From Lineus longissimus (lineage: Eukaryota > Nemertea > Pilidiophora > Heteronemertea > Lineidae), in assembly GCF_910592395.1 (NCBI RefSeq), contig NC_088311.1:2484501-2548500 (forward strand): DNA of 64,000 nt, in the 5' to 3' direction. Numbering within the stretch: position 1 is the first letter of the stretch; every line of letters begins with the position of its first letter. The position numbers were made by a program, and so were the translations under genes. Shown here in pieces: positions 48,401 to 61,045 of this stretch. The notes beneath the pieces are model-generated. The model was not told where the DNA came from and ran no database searches. It was given only the letters and a program-made list of their open reading frames with translations.

Positions 48401-50808
48401 CACATGCTGAGAAATCTTTGCATATCAAAGACTGCACTGATTGACCCTGGATCTTCATCCATACCGCAAGTTTGTTTTGTTGCATACTTTTACAAAAGGT
48501 ATTTGTGAATCAGAATGCTTGGGATAAATCTGAGGATATCATATTTGATAACGTTATATCTGTTCCGACATGAAGATGGTTTGGCGTTTGAGAATTTATG
48601 TTTGGAACTTGCAACTTCCTATCAGGGGTTGAAGCATAAAATGCTACAGTGGTTTCTGGTTATCTACTACCTCTATTACAAACCACCCCATAGTGTTGGT
48701 TTAGCTAATAATGGCCAACGGGGCACTCGCGCAGTCAATCGATACCACAGGCCTAATTGAGGACGACCAGCTTTTCAGACATCCAATACAATAAAGCAGA
48801 CAAGTTTTTGAAATAATCAACTCTTAAAAGAAGCTCTGCTGTCAGATAAAAACTCAGACTCCGACTTTTCAAAGCAAATTTGCGAAGTCAACATCCAATA
48901 ACAATCTGACTCATAAATATATTGGATTTTGAAAGAAAACATAACGCATTTCAAGTAATTCTCATGAAAACATGAAATATTACAACAAAAACAGAAACGA
49001 ACCATGACAAACAACAGACATCTCAAGATGGACTAAAAAGTGCTTTAATACTGTTTATTGTGTTTCTCAGATTTCGCTGAGTCGGCACTTGACAATTGCG
49101 ATTGTGAAAATGCAAATCAAGAATCATTGAGAATCTCCCTTGTGAATTCTAATTGAAATCTGTGACTGCCGTTGAGTGTACTGGTGCATTCTCTCTGAAA
49201 GCAAGTTATTGATTTCAGTTGAAAATGCAACAAATTGTGAGATATTAAGCTAACAGAGAAGTTTTGTTATTCATGCCTGATATGGATGATTCTTGACTTT
49301 TAAACTTCGACAAGCTAGTGCAAATGTGCTAAGTCAATTCGACTATCAAGTTGATGTAGTTTTTTTGTGTTTCGACATCAGTACTGGCTGTATGGACATG
49401 GTAGAACCTGTTTCCATGTATCACTCTAGGTGAGATAATTGTGCATATTATAGTTTCTTAATACCATCTTTCAAGTTACACATGATATTGTTTAAAGTAG
49501 ACACCCCGGTGTCAGGATCTCGTGGGCAGGTATCGATTGTCTGCGGACATTAAAATGAAACTGTTCATCACACAGCGTCAGAGAAGTTCACCAGATCTTT
49601 CCATTCATCCAGATATGAAAGGAGAGTAAATTAATGAATACTGTTTCGAGGCGTTTTTATCAAGAGTTCACACCTTGAATCCTCGAAGAGGAAGTACCGG
49701 ATAGTAATCTTGCTCCTGACGGAGAAATCTACGTGTTAATTAGACTCATCTGCTTTGTCCGAAAGATAATGCTCGCCCAGGGGAACAGAAGCCTCCGCCC
49801 ACCACCTACAGGAAACTTTACATGCCTTTGAATATATTTTGATATAGAAACTTATTTCAATGGGTGGATCAATGCAGAGAGGTCCAGACACTTTGAGACA
49901 TGGATGCCTGATTAAACTTAGACTATTTGAGTCTCATATCAATTCTACCTGCTCTTCCGCAGTCCTTTTGTGAAAAAAGTCTTCTTGATAATCAATAAAG
50001 GATTCGATTTAAAGCTGAACTGCTTAGTATAAGTGAATAAGATGTTTCCTTGTTTGAAATGATAGAGCTTTCCCATTGAAATATGTTTTACTTTGAATCT
50101 ACTATAAAATGGTGTCGAGCTCATCAACATCAAAAACAGTTGTAATCATCTCAATTGTCGTAGGTTCTGCTAAAAGAAGATGAAGTATTTCGCGGTCACC
50201 TTCATGATCTGAATGGATCATTGATTTGCTCCAAAAATAAGAAACATTGTAGCCTTCTATGTTGCCAGTTGGTAGAATTTTAGCAAAGTCAGGCAAGGCA
50301 CCCTTCTTGGCCCATGTTGCCAGATTATAAAATCTGGCATTGTTCGATAACCATTTCGGACTATCATTAACGTGTTGAAAAACAAGGAGTTTTGTTGGTC
50401 AAGTATGTCATTTATGAATAGTTTACAATAATGGATGCAATTTGGAACAGACTTGGAAACTAATGAGGCAATTTATTGAAAGCTTTTAAAACACATGTAT
50501 GTCAGTAAGTCCAAGATAGATGAAAGGATTGGAAGTTCGTTTATTCAATCTGTTGAGAAGTTTAATCTAAATCTATTGCCTGATGAGAACTACGAAATTG
50601 TTTTAAAGTGATCATAATATATTGTCACAAAAAGTCAATTTGTGGTTTGCTATTTCAATTAATTGGTATATGCTTTATTTGGAATTTCGGCTGACCCTCT
50701 TTTTGATATTAAGTGGGTAAAATGTTATGTATCCATAGGTCACAGCCTTATGATATAACATGAATGTCATATGCAGAGTGGTATCATTGTACTACCATCA
50801 AGTAGTTG

Positions 50809-50972
50809 TCTTGCCGGTGTGACAGTTAATGTTGTTGCTGGAGAATCCTGGCCCTGTTAATTGTTTAGGGGTTTATAGCTTGTGAGATCACGCTCTGAGA
50901 TTATGATCATACAATAGAATCCCTGGTTACTACAACCGGGTCTTCAATCCCTGTCACACCAGCCAGGCAACG
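50809..50972. repeat. Imperfect inverted repeat about 150 bp apart
   Basis: TTGCCGGTGTGACAG near 50811 is mirrored by CTGTCACACCAGCCAGGCAA near 50953, with a short insertion in the right arm. It could be the ends of a small foldback element or chance. No target-site duplication is visible. Confidence 0.25.
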
Positions 50973-51499
50973 ACATATTTGCAGTTGAAATGAACCAATC
51001 CTTTCAAGAAAAAAGCTTTTCTTACCTTACAATCAGCAATGAAAGAAGACTTGGATCCTTGACCTCTTGAGTTCTATCCCCTTTCACCTGCAGAGAAATA
51101 AGATGCCAACAGTCAATGCAGGGTCAATGTTCGCCTCTTTGGCTCCTCATTAAGCCTTTGTGATATAATCTTTGACCTCTTCAGCATCTTCGAAACACAG
51201 TAGTTTTTTTTTTTGGTTATTGAGTAATCCAGCCAAACTTGTTCACAGAGCAGTAACATAAACAACACGTGTACTGTGTTCTTCCTTGCAGATTCAGCAA
51301 CTACACGTGTAGTCAGTTTATCCTTGTAGTTACAGTACAATTACACATATTTTTGTATTGTTGTGTGATGTGTTCATACATCAAGAGGGTTAAGGACAGT
51401 GAGTTATGGCAATCATATCACAAAAATCGGAACAACAGTAACATGTGATTGTCTTTTCAGCACATCAGGTGGATCCTCAAGTCCTGTTCGAATACTGAG

Positions 51500-51539
51500 G
51501 ATACTCCTCAAATGTCAATGATACTCTTCAAATACCGAT
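51500..51539. repeat. 20 bp tandem pair, diverged
   Basis: Two adjoining 20-base units both start with GATACTC and continue with TTCAAAT or CTCAAAT. They differ at several positions in the second half. Confidence 0.45.
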
Positions 51540-51911
51540 TACTCCTATTCATCAAAACCAGTAACGTATCTTTGTTCCATTTTGATTTAGCTCCAGTGTT
51601 GTAATGGATGTTGTCTCCTGGTGGTCATGTAGTACTTCTTTTCAATTGGTCACAATGCTTGTCCATCAGTCTAGTTAAGTTTTTTACATGCAGCAAATAA
51701 AGTTGACTAGATGCTTATCGTGAATTGTTTGAGTTGAATTGTTAAACATCGGAGGGACAGTTGAAACATATTCGGTGAGATCGCCACAATGTTCAAGATA
51801 TTTAAATCAAAGCAAATTACCTAATAAATAGTCCAACAGGAAATGAGCAATGGAGTAAATTAAAAATGGTCCAATTTAAAACTATTATGTTTGTTATTTG
51901 GACTACAGTAA

Positions 51912-52112
51912 CAGTGCAGTTTGTGGCAGTATCAACAATTTCAGTGGTTACAGTGGTTAATCCTACAGCAGCATAAGCACACAACAACAGTGGTGAATGC
52001 GAATCCTCTCGGTGAAATCTCAACAACTGTGACAGTGTAATTGTCCTTCAGCACAATTAACAGATCAATTTATCGTGCAGTTCCAGTGATTTCAGTGTTA
52101 CTGTGACACTGA
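51912..52112. repeat. CAGTG-rich block
   Basis: CAGTG occurs on the plus strand at 51912, 51942, 51951, 51988, 52033, 52084 and 52093, with its complement CACTG at 52107. That is eight in about 200 bases, against an expectation below one. CAGTGGTTA is tandem at 51942-51959. The last two copies form a hairpin, TCAGTGT (52092) with ACACTGA (52106). It looks like a degenerate short-unit repeat or a motif cluster. The minus strand reads as a Val/Thr-rich open frame (51817-52026), probably a by-product. Confidence 0.5.
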
Positions 52113-54277
52113 GCCAACCACAACACAAACACCATACTCATCTTCCCATTCATTCACAAAACGTTATGCTGGCACACTAACTATGATTTCATTTTCTTTA
52201 AAAACCAATAGCTGTTATTCCGGCTGCCTCGTTTCTTCTAGTACTTACATGACCCCGTCGATGACGACGGCGTTTCACTCATTGAAACGTGTAGTTTGCA
52301 GTCTGGATGAGAAAGTTTGTCGGAAATAATCATGAAGGATTTTGGTGAGGGGAATAATCTTTGTTTTATCTTTTTAACCCCATAGGGTGGGGAGTCGACC
52401 TAACAGGTTTAGGCTTTGCCTAGTCTTTTGATGTACACGTTGTTCTATCAATGATACTGACCAAAGATGGTTCTTCTTTTTGTTCCTCTGTCCCTGTTTG
52501 GTCCGTTCTTGTATGTCATTTTGATGTCGGTGATATTTTTCATACACCAATAACTTAATAGTTATTCATATTCTGCCAAACAGTCCATCACTTGGCCGAC
52601 AAGCTCTGTTTATTGGCCAGGCATGAACAGGTTTCAGTGGCCCAGGCATTCACCCGAGGTAGAGGTAGACTATTCTCCTTCTCATATAAAGGATGTTGCC
52701 ATAACACATTCACAAGCTAGTCAATCATATGTTGGCCTTTCTTGTGTAGCTTAATGCATATTTGCAAGATATGAATACCTCTTGCTGGCCATCCTTTTAC
52801 CAGTCACTTCAGTATGGCATCTATTCAGTTCAGATTATGATGCCATTCCAATACACTTTATTACATGCTCAATTCAACTTGAGAGAATGCTTTCTTTGTT
52901 AACATGAGCATTTTCGATTTCTTGTCACTCTGGGTGATGTTGTCATGATGGGTCTATATCGAATCTTACATAGTTGAAATTCTCAAGAGTAATAATTTCT
53001 ACCCCAGTGTTGACAGAAGCAAGTGTTCAAGTGACACCAACGTTGTTTGGCATTTGCTGAACTATTCATTGAAAGTGTTGAATTAAATTGAGTCAGAACT
53101 GGATACTGAAGTTTATTTCTCCGAAGAAGACCACATGTTGTTGTGCATTCTCTAGAGTGTTCTTGATTGATACGTTTTCCTAGTAAGGATGAAGCAGTTT
53201 TGCAATTTTTTCAAATTCTGGTGATAAAGCCATCTATTCCTGGGATAAGATAGCTGGACATTTTCTGCAGAACCATCCACTAGTTTCACTCAGGGGGTCG
53301 GTCGTTTGTTGAATTACGTATAAATTGTTCCAGGTCACGTATGGTTAAACCAAATATATCCTGTATGTATCTCTTAAGTCCCCTTGCTGATGCCAATCTC
53401 CAATAAAAAAGTTTCTAATTCTCCGATCACCCATTTCGGCCAAATCTATTCTGCGTCCCAATCATGCGAACAAGCCAAACTGTCTTGTATGCCACAGGAC
53501 ACATGCATCACAGCTTCTAATCACCAATAGAATTTGATATATCTCAAGTTATAATTTGCACCACCTGAATATTATTTCTCCAATTATGATATTTTCTTGA
53601 CTGCCTCCAGATTGCATGCCAAGTTTTATTGATGGTGGTATTAGACTCAAGGCAGGCTACTTACTGCGTGTATTGTCCTACTATATTATTAATGCAAACT
53701 TTCAAGATGGAAATGTAATCGGAGAAATTCTGTATTAATCATGGCCAAAATGGCTGATTAGGAAATGAGCTATTAGAAAGGTGACCGGATAAATTTCAAT
53801 GTGAAATATGCGTTGTGTCGCTTGGTATGAAAAATGGGTTTGTTTTACTAGTGGACTCTGTCACTGGTCCTTTCAGGTATGTCAATACGGAACTGTATCA
53901 TTGACATGAAGTTTTCTGATTAATGTCTAACGTGGACTTCAGTGAGTTTATTGCTAAAAGTGACATGTAGTAAATGAAAGACTTAATGATGTTTCCTAAT
54001 TCACGAGGAAGACATTTCTGACGAAAGCCCATTACAAATAAAACAATGATGGTGGTATAACATTTCCTTATTACTTTTGCTTCACTAATTTTAGATTCTC
54101 TTTCAACATCATTTTGTAACAAGCCAGGATGTAGGATTAAAGTGGACACTGCAGTCTTACAATAGTCGTCTGGTATTCAGAACAATCTTTATTTGGTAGC
54201 ATTGAATAGCTCTTGAGTCTTTCTGATGCACGTCTTTTGGAATCAATACATTTGCACTGGAATTGCGTCAAAATATC

Positions 54278-54303
54278 GGCCTCGATCGTGGGCCTCGATC
54301 GTG
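54278..54303. repeat. Perfect 13 bp tandem repeat
   Basis: GGCCTCGATCGTG occurs twice back to back with no mismatch. Each copy holds the palindrome CGATCG. It is locally GC-rich in AT-rich surroundings. Confidence 0.75.
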
Positions 54304-56152
54304 GATGGCGATCTCACTCATCAATATTCCATGAGTTTACACTGGTAAATATCGCTTGGCCAAAAATGAAACAATATTCGCATGCTGCCATCATAAATCA
54401 TTCGTGACAAACGTCATGTCTATTGTGGGTCTGGAGGAAGGGCAGTGTCGGAGGTGATGGAATGGTTGATTGGTTCCTTTCATCTTGCTAGCTCATCCAG
54501 CCAAGAGTCAGTTCTGTCCTTGAGATGATTTCACCTTGTCTGCTCTGTTGATAGCCTTGTCCAAAAGACACAATTCACAAGTGCTAACATCTCACTTAAA
54601 GTGGAGATTTTAATTTGACAGCTGGTTTGCAGAGTTAAAACGCAGTTTTGCTATTTTGGTTGCTACGACTGTTAGGTTTCTAGAACAGAGAAAGGTCGAC
54701 ACATTCTCTCTTGTAACTATAATAATTATCGAGAATGTAATAGGCGAAGAATGTTCTGAACGCTGGTTCCCAGCAAGAATTTAAGAAAGCTGGTCCAGCT
54801 GCAGGCAATGTTGTTAATAACACTTGCTAAGAAGTTGCCCTAGTCCACCTTCCTTTAGTAATGAACTTATACTTTTAATCAACAGCAATAACCATGAAGC
54901 AATATAGATTGATCTGACCATCCTCTAATGATGTTTTCAATCTAACTCAAGAACTGATAACCGACAGAGATCTTGGTGTGGCCTTCATCCAATAAATGAT
55001 GAACTTGTTATTGACAGAGATAGAGCTGTGTCAATCTGAAGAACCAATAGCTCGGAAAACACATTTCCCGGAGCAAAACTATATCTTTCACTGATCACTT
55101 ATTGGTTCTTGTCTTAGCCATAAGTCCACGCCGAACCTCCTTCAAATATCATTTTCGGTATGAACATCAGAATAATCTGATGTGAGAAGGCCCCAGGCTG
55201 TACACATATTATATTAGATCGCCAGGCGTAGTTACTTTTGCCGCCAATCCAATTCTAAGGGAGGTGAGAGGGCCATCTGGCCGAACATGTAAATATTGGT
55301 CCTTCATCACCATTTTATTTCCATTGTCCTAAATGATCACAGTCTTAAGGAACGTTCTTGAAGACATAATCATTAAATGTTGGCTCAATGCCGACTTTGC
55401 TTGTCTGTTGTATGTACGTACGAAAACATTGAAATCTGACATTATCATGACAGTCTAGAACCAATGATCAGCTACTTCAAAAGTAAAAGTCCTATTGCCA
55501 ATAGCTAGTCACCAATATTCTTATAACATCGTTTTCGCACCAATGAAGGCTTTAATTATATCTCTGCGAAAGAGTCACCATTGATAATCAGCAAGTAGAC
55601 ATACCTGATGGTAGCTGCAGCCGAACAGAATTTTCTATTCAAAGCATTTTATTTGTCATTTGTCAATTCCTGTAAATGTTGATTTCTAACCCTCTAGAGG
55701 TGTTTGACAATGAATTACAGTTGACGGAGAAGCCACAGAAATGCTGATAACAGTTTGAAATTAGCAATCCTTAGACAAGTTGGTTGACTTCAAAAGTTTT
55801 ATCAATTTCCTTCTTAAGAGGCTTGTCATGCCCAGTCTCTTTAGACATATGTTGGTCACAATTGTGTCTGGGGTATTCATTGTACAGTGCTTTGTGGTAG
55901 AGACTGTGACTTAAAATGCTTTGCTCATCATAATAGGATTACAGCTAATTTTGTTCTTCCTTGACAGACATGATGAGGTCATTATTGATGCATGTTCATG
56001 TTTGGTGCATGTGAACACACTTTGGAAGTCATTAAATCCAGAGTACTGCTATTCCAGATTAAACATTCACATTAATTATTTCAATTTTTTAATTCCGACA
56101 GGGATAGTTATTGCAACCACAAGCAACATTTTCGATTTATTCAACCGATCAA

Positions 56153-56176
56153 ACGTCACATTTCCGGAAACCACAT
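56153..56176 (+). promoter_or_regulatory. CRE half-site, ETS palindrome and RUNX site in tandem
   Basis: Within 24 bases lie ACGTCA (56153-56158, a CREB/ATF half-site), TTTCCGGAAA (56161-56170, two inverted ETS cores) and AACCACA (56169-56175, a RUNX core). The ETS core runs straight into the RUNX core, the arrangement known from ETS-RUNX composite elements. Another AACCACA lies at about 56115. This is motif-level evidence inside AT-rich DNA. Confidence 0.3.
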
Positions 56177-56391
56177 TCACCTCATTATTGCTCTCAGCTA
56201 TAAACTATCACAATCTATTTTAACTCTGACAGCAAACTGCTTCCCACTTTACTCCACGCTCTAATCTGTTTTCAGTTTACACAAAGGATTTGAGCAGATG
56301 CTTTCACAAGGTTTACCATCCGCTAATGAATATGTCACATGGTATCGGCAAGCCTCGCCTTAAACGGTAAACCCAATTAGATTTAATCGCA

Positions 56392-56640
56392 AGATTAGAC
56401 AGAAGATTACAACTGTTACTTTTTGAAATGTTAAATAAATGCCCGGGGGATTACAATCTTGAATCATGGGGTGTGGCAAGCTAGCATGTGTTTTATCTGC
56501 GGTGAGATTCGAGTTTAATTTCTCCCTGCGGGTTTGGGCAGGCGTGGCACGACTTAGGTGTGACGAGGGCAGCCTCCACGTTCGCGGCATCGAGTCCCCG
56601 GCAGCTTTTTTTGTAACAGGCGTTTGCTTCGAAACAATCA
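56392..56640. promoter_or_regulatory. GATTA cluster followed by short CpG-rich island
   Basis: GATTA words recur between about 56392 and 56452, including GGGGATTA, a K50-homeodomain (Otx/Gsc) type site. From about 56500 to 56635 I count 13 CpG in roughly 135 bases, the densest stretch seen. Open frames run on both strands (plus 56466-56651, minus 56360-56641), with no known domain. A promoter, enhancer or unrecognised exon is possible. Confidence 0.3.
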
Positions 56641-57608
56641 TTGATAACTAAGGGAATAATTATAGTCGCTTTGTTATGTATGCATCGGTCAGTAAGCAGG
56701 CAGCTCTCTCTTTGAAACTGGAAAGAAGTGTATAATTCGAATTACTGGGCGATAGAAGTCTGATACGATTAAAAAGGTTTCGAAGTTTTGTTCATTTTAG
56801 CGGCATGAATTTGCTCATCAGCACTTTCGAATGGTTTTGACCTGCTTTTCCTGTGGAATTGGGTGGGTTTTATTTGTTAATGAAAATTACCCCTCAACTG
56901 AAAAGACTGCAGCTTTTATTTTCTTAAATTTTCACACTCTTTTGTATTTTTTGTATTTTTTGGATATTTTTAAATATTTTTTGGATCTTTTACTTACCTT
57001 GAAGTGTGTGTCCTATCATCTAAAGTTACTAATACACCCAGGAAAATGCATCTGCTCTCTGCAGTTCCTTCACTAATCTCCTTACATCCATGATTTATTA
57101 GTAAAGACGTACGTACAAGACGTCCATGGATAAAAAGTACAGAAATATATATTTTCCCAAATTGTTCAAAAAAGCACGAGGCTCTAAATTATTCTCATCA
57201 AGTTCTCCTAATAGCCTCCGATCACGTTTGACTTAGCGTACATGACTACTAGAACAAAATATACATTTACAGGGCCACTTCCTCTTTAGTGTTGCTTAAC
57301 CGTTTCCTTAATCAAATCTCTGTCGCCTACTTGCCCTTCCATACATTTTTTTGTTCTTAGAATTTACGATTGCCATGTCCCATGTCTTATTGTGACGTCT
57401 ATACTGAAATCATTATCCTTCTGTCTTATTAATGTTGCATAGCTTTAATAAATCCCCAGTTTAGCTATACATATTGAAATTGTGTAGTCGCTTCTGTAAT
57501 AACATCACCATATCGCATGCGTTGATTCATCTTCACCGATTAGATGATTTGTTAAATCCTGGATTACGCTTCTAATTAATATATCTTTGTTTAACCCATT
57601 AAGAAATA

Positions 57609-57630
57609 GGGTGGGTGGGTGGGTTGGGGG
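57609..57630 (+). other. G-quadruplex motif, single-base loops
   Basis: Five G runs lie in 22 bases: four GGG runs separated by single T residues, then TT and GGGGG. Three-tetrad motifs with one-base loops are established as very stable parallel quadruplexes. More G runs follow within 25 bases. The strand is purine-rich only locally, so a satellite origin is unlikely. Confidence 0.8.
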
Positions 57631-60600
57631 TAACAGGTCGGAGGTAAGAGGGGCTGGCAAAACAAAAGCTACAATATTGTGATTCTGCAGCAACTATGAC
57701 CCCAACTCAGACTCCTTGTAATCGTCTTATAAGGACTTATATCGACAAATAGAATATACATAGTGGGATCTGAGTTCATATAAAGCTGGCTCGAGAATGG
57801 GGTTGCTGGTGACGTCATTAGGGACGGCAGCCAGTGTTGAAGTTTAGCTTTAAATATCAAGAGATGCAGTCTGTGACAGTTTGAAGGCACTTTTGGTGTG
57901 TGTTTGAGTTGATCCATGCATTCTTTTGTCCATAGTAGACAGGTAGAGATTGCTAAATTCCATACCTTCCATCAGTGGAGACACACCTTAATGCTGTAAA
58001 ACAGGAAAGTTTGTTATGAGGCTCGAAACCTTTTGCTGAGCTGCTAACCTGAATAAGATATTGGTAATTTCTTTGTGCATCCCACTGTTTGGGAAAATGA
58101 GACATGAATTTAAGCTTTTGTGTTTTGGTTGTTTTTTGGCTAACAGGCACTCTTAATGTCAGAAATATGACTATCTGGATAAGAATACCATAATGGTAAC
58201 CAATGCGTGTCACTTTGACTAGTTTGAGAGGGAACTGTTCTTGACTCATCTTACTGCCCGGGATAAATCAATTCAGGTATACTACTTGTGTCATTTGAAG
58301 GGTTTGATCCTAAATATTGCAGTTCATGTGCGCCTTTGATAGGTATAGCCAAGATATGTAGACTCCCACTTCTTTAGTTTTCCAAGTTGCAGATAGTTTC
58401 TGACCATATTTTTCAGTTCAGTGCTGAGTACATTATTGTCATTTCAAAGTTGCGATATCTCATCATAGAGGGTGGACAAAATGAATGTACAGCTGTTGAC
58501 AATCTGGGAAATAAGGAGGGATGGTCACTTTGGGAGTGCTAGATGGGTCGGGAATCGGGTACCTTGACTTATTTTAGCATGATTTAGGACAATGCAGTAG
58601 ATTGCGTTCAGATTCCGAAATCGTAACTATATCAATTTGGTACACTCGAGTACCCCTTCCTCCCTCATATGAAGCAGTTTATCAACATCGTTGGCTGTAT
58701 TGGATTGTGTAGGGTATCTTCATCCAAATCCTGAATTTCGCCAGGCTAAAACCAAGGTCACGGCTGATCTTTTACCAATGCGTTCAGACTTAATGTTGTT
58801 TAAATATGGAAGTTCCTCATAGGTTACACTCCGTTATGACAACCTAAACTCTTAAATGTTGACTTGTCTTTATCTTTATGAAATTTGATTTGTGTGTTTC
58901 ATCCTTTCGAACACAATATATCCGCCTGATATCATAGCATCCGTTGCCTCTTCCCTAACCTATTTGTAAACGACCTTAAACCTTATCTGCTCAATCCGTT
59001 ATATAAATGCCAATTTAGCATACTGCACACGCCATGTAGTTTATGTCTAATCAAAGTAAATGAACTTCTTTATTGTTCTTTCAGTTTTATGCTTCTTTGT
59101 TAATAAATCAGTTTGCATGCAAATATGGCCATATGAAGAGTTTTAATCAGATCACCTCTCCTCTTCCCATGATAAATTCAGTTCACAAGACATAAAAGAT
59201 GATGTTGTCGCAGAATAGGAAATATGATTTCAAGCATTAAATCATGATATGTTTTGGTTATTGTGTGATTCTCATCTTAGCTGATGAAGTACGAGCTGTG
59301 GTATTAAAGTTGAAGTCAGATAAAATGACAATTAGCTACAAACTGAAGTTAAATGGGGATACTCAGGTCGCAGCTACCAGCAGGTGATCCTTTTTGAGGA
59401 TAATGGTGTAATAATGTGGTCTAGTGCCATTCTTCTGAATATATAGTTGGTCACATATTTGTCAATTGTGAAGTCTTCTAAAGGTTGACATGGCCAATAA
59501 GCCAGCGTGCAGCATGGAACTTGGTTGTTCTAATCCATTTTCCATTACCCTCGATATTTGCCCATTCTCCTGAAATGGAGAAGATGGTACTTGACCACCA
59601 GTGTTAAAGTCGAATGAGCTTTACTGAAGATAGTAACGCCAAGTAAAGGTTAGTGACATAACTTGTTTTTTCAGCAACCAGCCTCTGGTCAACAGCACGA
59701 TTTATGTACATGTACGAGTAATTGAGACACGTTTTGTTCCTGTAAAAGATATCAGTTCATATATGCCTCCTTTATGTTGTCTGCAGCAACGGAGGATTGT
59801 ATTTCTGATTTGTAATACGACATACTATGATGAATCATTTAAATGGATTCATTCATAACATCCTGTCACTGTCACTCGTCTGTTTGCCAAGGAAATGATT
59901 ATAAGGCGAAAAGTTCACCCTTAGAACCCTGTGTGTGTAATCTAAGGGCCGCAGTTGAGGCCCTTAGGCTTTGACCCTTTTCCTGTTTACCCCTATAGGC
60001 TGGTTGTGATGTTGACGTGATATGATAGGTGTGTAATGATGTTGGTGATATGTTATGATGATCCTTTAGCTTTGCATGGAATTAGGGGTAGCTGTTCATT
60101 CATATATTGTCAGCAAATGATGAGTTTTGAACCCTTTTACTGAAGTTTAAATGAGTCGTTCTGCCGGTTCTAGGTTTCCCCATCACTAGATTCTTACCTC
60201 TGCTCATCCGAACGATTACGATTTGAAACAAACGTCTCAAGTGCATTTCTAGTAAAAGAAGAAGTAAAAAAATACAAAGCATAATGTCGCTTTGAAAATT
60301 CTTTTTGAATTTCTATAAAGAAAATGCTTTTTTTCAAGTCCTCTATTTTTTTCGAATGTCAACTCTTTATTCTCCTTTGAATTTGTATTAGCACTATTAA
60401 CATGGGTTAGGGTCTGAATAAGATGCCCAAATTTGTCCTTAGACTGGGCAGTTTTCAAGAAGAATTTTGAGGTGTTGATATTGACCAAGATTTCAGAGAC
60501 GAGAACTGACAGCGATTAGTGCTGCACTTGAATAGCACACTGGTATCTAAAACTCTGTCCATCTCTCTTTTTATCCACTTCGGACAACAGTACGGTTTTT

Positions 60601-60908
60601 ATACCAGTTTCCTTTTTCAAAACCTCTTCTCCTGTCGTTCTGACTTTGCACCAGCTTGAACAACAACACCCACTTCCATACCGGTATTAGTTTACATTTT
60701 GATCTACTGGCCAGCAATCTGAGACCATTATTTGATTTTATATAAAGCTTTGATTCCAGGACTTACTCCCTTGGTCACCCTATCTCATATGCCAATATGA
60801 ACATGTTACTTAGAAAGAAAAAATATCTGCAATCGGATATTTTAGATGAAATATCCAGGCTCGTTTAACTGTAAAGAATCTATGAGATCAAAGGAACCCT
60901 TTTAGAGT

Positions 60909-61045
60909 GATTAAAGCTATATACAGGATAATGATATGTTTGACTAATATCCCTTTCTGAATCAGCAAATGGGACTTTGTGAATTGAAGTTGGGATTAAG
61001 CTGCTCTGGTCGGGATAATGATATATTTGACTAATGTCCATTTCT
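60909..61045. repeat. Diverged direct repeat, 85-87 bp spacing
   Basis: GGATAATGATAT begins at 60926 and again at 61013. The next bases stay similar, about 30 of 33 positions by hand. GATTAA precedes both copies (60909 and 60994), which extends the similarity with small gaps. Beyond 61045 the copies differ. It is an old partial tandem duplication. Confidence 0.6.

Larger units (their letters stand above)
42381..50808. other. AT-rich non-coding block, no gene seen
   Basis: No gene is recognisable. The block holds the paired hairpins at 43760-43802 and a 9 bp tandem pair at 45444-45461. The minus-strand frame at 46893-47228 (111 codons) shows no known domain. Confidence 0.75.
50973..56152. other. 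AT-rich non-coding block, no gene seen
   Basis: The block contains a T11 run (51204-51214), a 20 bp tandem pair (51500-51539), the CAGTG-rich block near 52 kb and a 13 bp perfect tandem at 54278. No frame shows a recognisable protein. Confidence 0.75.

Noticed and set aside
55921-56223. 100-codon open frame, plus strand, partly hydrophobic
   Set aside because: The hydrophobicity follows from T-rich codons. No family is recognised and the start is not ATG.
56940-56992. T-rich stretch with repeated TTTTTTGTATTTT and TTTTTTGGAT-like pieces
   Set aside because: It is low-complexity sequence without a stable repeat unit.
60932-60944. TGATATGTTTGA resembling the 5' part of miR-190
   Set aside because: The match stops after 12 bases and there is no complementary arm on either side. 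The word is part of the 60.9 kb direct repeat.
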